A stretch of 64,000 nt of DNA from positions 1 through 64,000 of the forward strand of contig NW_020312579.1 in assembly GCF_002999335.1 (NCBI RefSeq), in the 5' to 3' direction. Positions 57,690 through 64,000 of the stretch are shown one piece after another (position 1 is the first letter of the stretch; the number at the start of each line of letters is the position of its first letter). The position numbers and the translations under genes are program-made. Under the pieces are notes generated by a model. The model saw only the letters and a list, made by a program, of their open reading frames with translations. It had not been told where the DNA came from and did not search any database. This stretch comes from Cyclospora cayetanensis (taxonomy: Eukaryota; Apicomplexa; Conoidasida; Eucoccidiorida; Eimeriidae).

Positions 57690-59230
57690 AGGTACTGATG
57701 TAGAAGCAGATGCTGCTGCTCTTTCGTTTTCTCCATCCTCCAGTATCTACAGCAGCCGGCGTCGTAGCTGCCCCGGATCTGTCATTATGTTTCTACAGCT
57801 TGTACGAAGAGAGATAGTCCGTTGAAGCTCTGTCGCTTGCAGCCCTGCACACACTCGATGCGGTCAAACCAGGCTTTCCCGTCTCACCAGTAGTCTTGCC
57901 CATGCGGCTACTGCCCTTGCGTCGTCGAGTGTTCTTAAGCCTCCAATCGGAGTATGCTCTGGCCACGTTGCCAATGCTGCTTTAAGTGCTGCTGCCCGCA
58001 GGCATGGTGCTCCTGAAGCACGTACCCAGGACCAGGTGCAGAGCGCGGAGGAAGATACAGTTGCCATCTGTCAGGTTCTAAATTGTCTTCTGCTTCTGCA
58101 GGCAGCTAAAAGTCGCAACACCATTGCTGCAGGACCCTCTGCCAGACCACGCGCGGGGCACTGAAAGGTCTCTAGCGAATATGAGACTGCACACAGGTGC
58201 TTCTGCCTGCAGTGAATATTTGTCGGTCTTGCTTCTACTTTTGCCGTGCGTTGCTGCCGTAGGTGCCCGGCTATTCCGCTAACAAGTGTAGCTTTGAAGT
58301 TCATGGAATGCTGAGATGGGTAGGGACGTATGAGCTTGCTTTGTTCGAAATACAAAGATGTTGCTGTTTCTGCCACTGGTTCTGCGGGCATTGGTCTCCT
58401 GCCTCTGCTCTCCCAACTCTGCACTAAAAGCAGCAGTTGGCTTATGTACTTTTGAGCTAGTCGATTAGTACTGATCTTCCAGAAACGCGCACTTGCGAAG
58501 CAGCGCTGCTGCTGATCGCATTAGAGTTGTTGCTTCTCTTATTGCTGTGCCTTTTGTATTTTCGGTTGCGTGCGCCGCTGACTGTATTTCGTTTGTGAAT
58601 AAGCCACAGAAAAATCCTTTCGTGAAACATTTGAAACTTCTGATGGTGTTGACCCAGCAGAGCAATCCCTTTTCGATGTATTTCCTGCTTGTGTCGTTGT
58701 TGCTGTGGCCTTACTTGGTGCCGGTGGTGTAACTGCACCGCCCTCCGATGCTTGTCCTGTAGCTGCATTGGGTGCTGTTTCTGTTTTTTCGAAGTAGGAC
58801 TACTTGCTCATGCACGCTCGAATAGTGTTGCTTCAGTTCAGGTGTTTCCGCGTTTGCTTCCACTGCTGCGCAGCCTACTGACGCGCTTGCTGTGGTTGTT
58901 GGTGTAGCTGCGTCCGTCGGTGCCACCTCAATCCGAAACGTTTCCAGTTCCCTTTTCCATGCTGGCACCCCTTTGATCCTGAGTAGAGAATAAGCTCTCT
59001 GCAAACGTGTGAAGACCTGGTTGTTTTTCTTGCTGCGTCGGCGATTGCTGCCTGCGGGTGTTCCGGCATCCTACAAGCAACAGAAACTGCTTTTGTTTGA
59101 GTTGTTGTTGTTCGTGAAGCTGTGTTACTGCTGGTGTGTGTTCCACGACGTATTAGGAAGAAGCGGACAGGAGGCCAGAGCAAGATAGCAGGCGAGCTGC
59201 ATCTTAAGTACATGCTTTTGGAGTTAGGCT
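57690..59230 (+). pseudogene. fragmented coding-like segments, possible decayed or unresolved multi-exon gene
   Basis: Plus-strand pieces with coding-like composition occur in different frames. Examples are TDVEADAAALSFSPSSSIYS near 57690, a stop-free stretch of about 105 codons through 57860-58160 (LKPPIGVCSGHVANAALSAA), ETFETSDGVDPAEQSLFDVF near 58620, and VPRRIRKKRTGGQSKIAGEL near 59150. They are separated by stops without obvious donor/acceptor pairs. I recognise no family. It may be a pseudogene or a real gene whose introns I failed to place. Confidence 0.2.
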
Positions 59231-59274
59231 GTTGGTCGTGCTGCCCCTGATGTCGTCAAGCACTTGCTCGTTCC

Positions 59275-59740
59275 TTATTTCAGACACAGTCTTCCTCCTA
59301 GTCCTGGCAGCTGGTATCCCCCACAAATGGTATAGGTGCCCCCATAGAGTGAACGGGCATATGAGAAGGGACTCCGGTGACCTCCTTGCCTGCATCCCAA
59401 AAAGGCAGCAACCTTCTGCTGTGTTGGCACTCGTTTTGCTGCTACTGATTTGCAATGTAATGCAGTGGTATGTTTTCCCTCGTTCACATGGGGATATGCA
59501 AAACCAGAAGCGCAACCTTTAAACCCCCCACACGCTGCCGCCGACTGCAGGCAGGTGTACGTGTTGATCGCGTCCTTCCAGTGCTGTACGTATCCCTGAA
59601 GTCTTATGATAGTGTCATCAGACCTTTCCATAAATGCTAGCTTCGCATTCATGTCGGCATTAAATGTGTAGAATGAACGGCGTTGCGGGCATCTACTGGC
59701 CGAAGCAGCATCGACTATGGACTTAAACCGATGAAAGCCG
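59275..59740 (-). CDS. hypothetical protein fragment, faintly like an Eimeria surface-antigen (SAG) exon
   Basis: An open minus-strand frame of about 155 codons. Its most protein-like part is NAKLAFMERSDDTIIRLQGY then VQHWKDAINTYTCLQSAAAC. The spacing of Tyr/His-Trp-Lys-x-Ala before a Cys loosely recalls the DYWKxAxKNF segment of Eimeria SAG proteins. That resemblance is weak and there is no signal peptide in frame. It could be an exon, a relic or chance. Confidence 0.2.
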
Positions 59741-59760
59741 CTGATATTCCGACGAGACAA

Positions 59761-61054
59761 AAAACAAAAGAGGACCAGGCCTGCGAATACATGCTTTTAC
59801 ATTTTGGCAGATCTTAGGCTTGTGCATAAGTCAGGAGCGCATACTAGCATGATAAAGATTTTAAGCAGGGCAAACTCAAAGTTCTGTGTAGCCCAAGCTT
59901 GCCTTGGGGCGACGTACAGTGCATTCCTTTTGTGTGGATCTGCCTATTCATATTACACCTTTAAGCAATAACAAGGCAGCGACTACTCTTTTTACAAGGC
60001 TGAGGGCCTGTTGCAAAAGTCTGCATCTCTCGACACCTTGAGGTGACACGGATAAATATGAGAGATCTTTCGGAAGGCGCAGGCCAATCCCACACTAGTC
60101 CACTGCCTCAACCTTTTAATTCAACTATACAGTTCCTTGTTAGGGGCATCTATGTGTCCAGTTGCCCTGTGGTGGGATATATGTGTACGATCTCTAGAGG
60201 TCTGCATGCTGCATTGGTGGAACGGTGCAACTCCACTTGCGCTTCTTGAATGGGCACAACGCACTGGATTATAGGCCAAATGGAAGGGACTTGAAAAGCT
60301 GCATGCCACGACAATGCCCAAAGCATTGTGTAGAGCCCCACAAAAAAGGTGCCATTAGAAAGCGTCCAACTCCTAACTTCATGCACAATCTGTTCCACTG
60401 CTTTTTGGCACTACGAACTGCTGTTGGGCTTGGTGCTGCAGGCAAGGTTTCGCCTGGCACACACTAACGTTTTCTGTACTGGTAGCAGAACGTAAAAAGC
60501 TAATAGGACGTGATGTGCTTCTGCAGCAGATCATCGGTGGTAACTCAGGCACCAGGGAGGCTACGGGCCTTGCAGAATTCGGCAAACAGAGAAGATGAGG
60601 GCTATTTTTTCCAGAACTTAATATCTGGTTGCCTTTGGAGGCGGTAAGGATGGAGCATCACGGCATACGCCGCATTACGAACAATGTTTCACAAGGTAAC
60701 TTGCGAGATCCGGTCCTAATTATCACACATGATGAGAAGGTTGGCGATGTGGAAGTACCACTCCCCGTGACCCCGTTTTCGCTCGGCATTGTCGATATCG
60801 GTTGTTTTGTCAGACTGGATGCGTCCCAACAAGCAGGCAGCAAGGATAAGTTTTGGGAGTAGCCCTTCGAAAAAGCAGTAGCAGCATTTTCTTTGTGCTG
60901 TGCGAAACAGCTAGAGGAAGCATGCTTTTGGGCAGCGGTCCCAAGTTGGCGGTAGAACGCGCTCCCACACTGCGTTTCGTGTGCCAGAGACACCATCGAC
61001 TTGCGTCAAACAGGAATATGGCTAAACAGAAAGCTCAAAGCATAGTAACTACTG
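59761..61054. other. No gene recognised
   Basis: A plus-strand ATG frame at 60650-60862 (MEHHGIRRITNNVSQGNLRD onward, 70 codons) is the longest coding-like piece. It has no family motif. Confidence 0.35.
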
Positions 61055-61758
61055 ATGTACTGCTATGCAGCAGGCTTTCAAGATGGCATGTGTAGGGATC
61101 TTTTGAATTCCGAAACTGTTGACGAAACACGACTTTCTAGGTGGACGGTTCAACATTCAAGGGCAATTATTGTGAAGCTCCTTCAGGAAGGTTTTGGATG
61201 CATGGATGTTTATATGAAGGTACGCAGGGTAGCTAGGGCAGCTCATTGGTATATGCTTGTGGCTAATCGGAGGACTGCACATTCTTCACGAATCGACATC
61301 CAAAACGAGGCCGCCGCTCTAGGGCTTATACACACACAGAGGGGTAACTTCATTAGGTTTGCTCACAGGTAGGCGAGTGTAGAGGGCAGTTTTAGTTCGC
61401 TTGTCCATCTCTTGGGTCGCATGTTTGCCGTAGGGGTCCGACAAATGTGTCCCTGGTGTTGCATCGTAGAAACCTTGGGATAAGGCATGATAGACTATGC
61501 GTGCTTATTTCGGATCACGGATTTCAGCGTGCGCACTCAAATACTGCCACAGCAGAACTAGAACACACTCTGTTGTTTTACACGCCAAAGTATAAAAGAT
61601 ACAGGCATGCGGAGTATCATTTACTCGGAACAGGAGGCACCATAGGCAACACTTTCTGTGCTAAGCTACAGGTTATAGATAAGGATTTCTTGCTTATAAG
61701 CGTAGTAGGGACTACGCCTATACGCTCTGCTTGCATAGTTTGTTTGTTCAGACATTGA
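61055..61758 (+). pseudogene. partial alkaline-phosphatase-superfamily-like sequence (GPI ethanolamine-phosphate transferase-like), possibly a relic
   Basis: Two open segments join in phase across a 65-bp intron (donor CAG|GTAGGC after 61368, acceptor CCGTAG before 61434). The second contains LCVLISDHGFQRAHSNTATA, then ELEHTLLFYTPKY, and ends QVIDKDFLLISVVGTTPIRS. The pattern SDHG...H...E.....LF(Y)xP...Q-x-D-xx-x-LL-x-x-G-xx-PI-xxS is that of the metal-binding core of PIG-N/PIG-O/PIG-G type GPI ethanolamine-phosphate transferases. The upstream exon shows none of the expected HxDxxGH motif, and a stop follows soon after. Either exons are missing or this is a decayed copy. Confidence 0.3.
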
Positions 61759-61759
61759 G

Positions 61760-63172
61760 TAGCGCATTACGCAAAAAACAGCTTCTCCGGCCGCATTTTG
61801 ATAGACACACTCGAGCTCTAGCGCGTTCTCTGCTTTCGCACACTTCAGTGAGGATAAAACTCTTATTCCTTTATCTCGGATAAGGCTTTCCTTCTCACGC
61901 CAGTTATCCGGAATGTCATACTTTGGGCTAAGCAAGCCGTTTAGCGTATCGGGAAGCTGTACGCATCCCAAACTGTTTTAATCGCATAATGTACCTTTAG
62001 AGACTCTGGATGGTGGGCTTAATGACGAGCACATGCCTGAAATTGTACTATGCTCCAAGATCTAGACGGGTCTTACCTCAAGGTCCAACACCCGTCTCTT
62101 TTGAAAGATGATCTTTTTCTTTCTGTAATCCCTGACACGAAACGACTGGGGTGTACTGCGGGCGTCGATCTGTTCCTCCGATATATATATATATATGTAT
62201 ACATATATATATATATATACATCACATTTGCCTTGTTAGGAAGCGACGCTTATACTGCGCCTACCTAGCTTTCCATTCCTCAATCGAATGTGCCTTTTCG
62301 TTCTCATTCCTCTACTGAGCGCTTAGCAATTGTGTGCACCCGTGGGCTACAAGCCATCTGGCCCTTTCAGACGCTGCTATCCGGCTGTGTAGTCCATTGA
62401 TATCCCATCCGTGTGGAACGTAACTGCCGCTAGAACGCTATCGTATTAATAAGTATAAGCTTTCATTAGAGCCTGCGAGGGTGTCTGCAAGCGCCACCAT
62501 CGCTGGCAGCGCTTCTGATATCTTTGTCAATTCTGTGCTGCCATTGACCCTCTGTTCAGAAAGTGCCGTGGGCCAAGGGGATCAAATCGTTTAACGACCT
62601 CGTGTACCGTCTCGGATCTGCTCCAGTGAGCCAGCGTCTATAGAGCAGTCAATTGGAAGGAAGGCGAAGCTTTTTTGTAAAAAACTGGATAGTCTAGGTA
62701 CTCTTTTTTCTCCCCTGTCCCCTCCCCTTTACCCCCTCTCCCCCCTCCTGCCGCGCTTGTTACCAAATATTCCGCCACACGAGGTGGTGGGCAACCCCAG
62801 CTAGTGCTTTTATAAAGCAGCGCCCTTCACGTGTTGTATCAACTGCACGCCATAAACCCTGGAACCCAGTATCACAACAGATTAAGATGAATTCTTTTTG
62901 CGGTGCGCGAGTGCCCGTTAGCACAAAAGTACTGTTACTAGTTTCTGGCTGGTCAGACACATCCAGCTTCACATATAACGGGATATTTGACGATCTACCT
63001 AGCCCTCTGCTTACAAAACTATCAGGCGAGCCAGATACAACGGAACGCGTTGCCGAGTTTGTCAGCTACAGGGGAGGGTTGGAGGAAGCCAAAGGCCAAA
63101 AGACTCCCTGTATGGTATCCCCTGCTCGCAAAAGTCATGGAAGCAAAACCTCAAATTGAGCACCTGTAAAGC
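61760..63172. other. No gene recognised
   Basis: Short frames only. Contains the AT palindrome at 62181-62222, a GGGGTGTA word at 62148 and a pyrimidine-rich CCCCTCCCC tract at 62705-62755. A minus-strand frame upstream of the pyrimidine tract has no motif. Confidence 0.45.
62181..62222. repeat. (AT)n palindrome
   Basis: ATATATATATATATGTATAC followed by ATATATATATATATATAC, self-complementary around GTATAC, in intergenic DNA. Confidence 0.9.
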
Positions 63173-64000
63173 CTAAACCTTGGAATCCGCCGAGGCTAGG
63201 GTCAGCAGCGCAGTGAGGACCGTCCCTACGGACCAAGCCTGTGCCTGGCAGCTGTCTCGGCAATATCTGCGCGGAGGGCAAAACAGACACTCATTATACA
63301 TGTGAACGCGCTTGCTCGAAGATTTGGATCCCACAGAGGCAGCTCGCTACTAGGTGCTCGATCCCCGCAAAGGGGAAGCACAAAATGAAGATTGGAAGAG
63401 GACCTGGTACCATAAAGGCCCACAACCCGTTATGGGGTAGCCTCTGGCCGTCTTACGTGCCGCTGTGGTTCGTCAGCTCTGGGAGAGAGCGCCACACGTC
63501 GGTTCGGATGTAATCGCGGTGCTTCTTCAGGTAGCTGAGTAGTGTGCGCCTTGCGGCTGTAGACACACCGGAATGGGGGCTGGTGGGCCCTTTTGCAGGA
63601 GCGCCACTGTCATCAAAAAACAGCCGCTTCGCCTCCAAAAAATATCCCAGAGGCCACACCCACTCAGGACCCTTAGAAGCCACGCAAACAGAATCGGCAG
63701 TCCGCACGGCGGAGAGCTCACAGTGTAAAGAAGGCTATGCGAAAAGTTTGCGCTTTGATCACTCTGCAAGGGGTTTTCTGAAGGTTCTGTTATCGGTCGT
63801 ATAGAAAAATTCCACCCTCCTGGATTCCTTCCTTCATAACGCGTTTCAATCTGAGAAGCCTCCATGAGGAGGCTTCCAATCGTGAGGGCCTCGTGGTTTG
63901 CTTACTTGATGATAGTTCCATCCATGGGCAACAGCCTTGTCACAGCTATCATTTGCGTTGTCGTAGTCAGGTCGGTACTGCAAATCCCCTGGATCGAGAG
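63173..64000 (-). CDS. AGL: glycogen/amylopectin debranching enzyme, C-terminal exons (partial)
   Basis: The debranching enzyme removes limit branches from alpha-1,4/1,6-glucans (transferase plus amylo-1,6-glucosidase). In coccidia the substrate would be amylopectin granules. Only the last three exons are in the window: 64000-63906 (cut by the right edge; donor CAA|GTAAGC), 63671-63457 and 63266-63173, joined in phase. Conserved C-terminal motifs are YDNANDSCDKAVAHGWNYHQ, GPEWVWPLGYFLEAKRLFF, VWRSLPELTNHSG and CQAQAWSVGTVLTALLTLA. They correspond to YDNS...G-x-NYHQ-GPEW-(V/L)-WP-xGYFLRAK, GLPELTN and CETQAWS of the eukaryotic AGL/Gdb1 family, whose C-terminal domain holds the glucosidase site. 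The stop at 63173-63175 follows shortly after, as in the family. The acceptor of the middle exon is AAG. Confidence 0.9.

Overview
The window looks like nuclear DNA of a coccidian apicomplexan, most likely Eimeria. Three things point that way. First, (CAG)n-type triplet repeats are everywhere and are read as Gln, Ala, Ser, Leu or Cys runs inside otherwise conserved enzymes. Second, genes are broken by many GT-AG introns of about 60-700 bp, the longer ones filled with private tandem repeats. Third, the gene content is apicomplexan: plastid isoprenoid and fatty-acid enzymes with bipartite leaders, a divergent pantothenate kinase, and an amylopectin-type debranching enzyme. Gene-dense, repeat-rich stretches alternate with long quiet stretches, matching the feature-rich/feature-poor segmentation described for Eimeria chromosomes. 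The species cannot be told from the sequence alone.

Layout. 1-5.4 kb: quiet. 5.6-9.5 kb: three minus-strand hypothetical genes. 9.6-13 kb: quiet apart from one tRNA-Gln(CUG) at 12073. 13.0-13.6 kb: an intronless ORF with a C-terminal membrane segment. 15.05-15.98 kb: a two-exon protein with an XTBD-like (XRN2-binding) domain. 16.47-21.48 kb (minus): a nine-exon pantothenate kinase of degenerate, PanK2-like type. 23.15-29.69 kb (plus): a 12-exon apicoplast DXS, head to head with the kinase. 30.9-34.4 kb: a mitochondrial-looking P-loop NTPase. 34.5-36.2 kb: a five-exon unknown. 36.2-39.4 kb: quiet. 40.4-44.7 kb: a ten-exon PP2A catalytic subunit. 46.3-48.7 kb: an unknown coiled-coil-like protein and an organellar ribosomal protein bS18. 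50.1-52.8 kb (minus): apicoplast FabD/MCAT. 53.6-54.5 kb: mitochondrial F1-ATPase delta subunit. 55.5-63 kb: mostly quiet, with fragments of decayed or unresolved genes. 63.17-64 kb (minus): the last three exons of a glycogen/amylopectin debranching enzyme that runs off the right edge.

Functionally the recognised genes centre on organelle metabolism: CoA synthesis (PanK), apicoplast isoprenoid precursors (DXS), apicoplast type II fatty acid synthesis (FabD), mitochondrial ATP synthase (F1-delta), organellar translation (bS18) and storage polysaccharide turnover (debranching enzyme), plus PP2A signalling. I see no virus, toxin gene, CRISPR array or intact transposon. Exon boundaries were read by eye from conserved protein junctions, GT/AG (twice GC/AG) sites and phase; those marked uncertain need transcript support.
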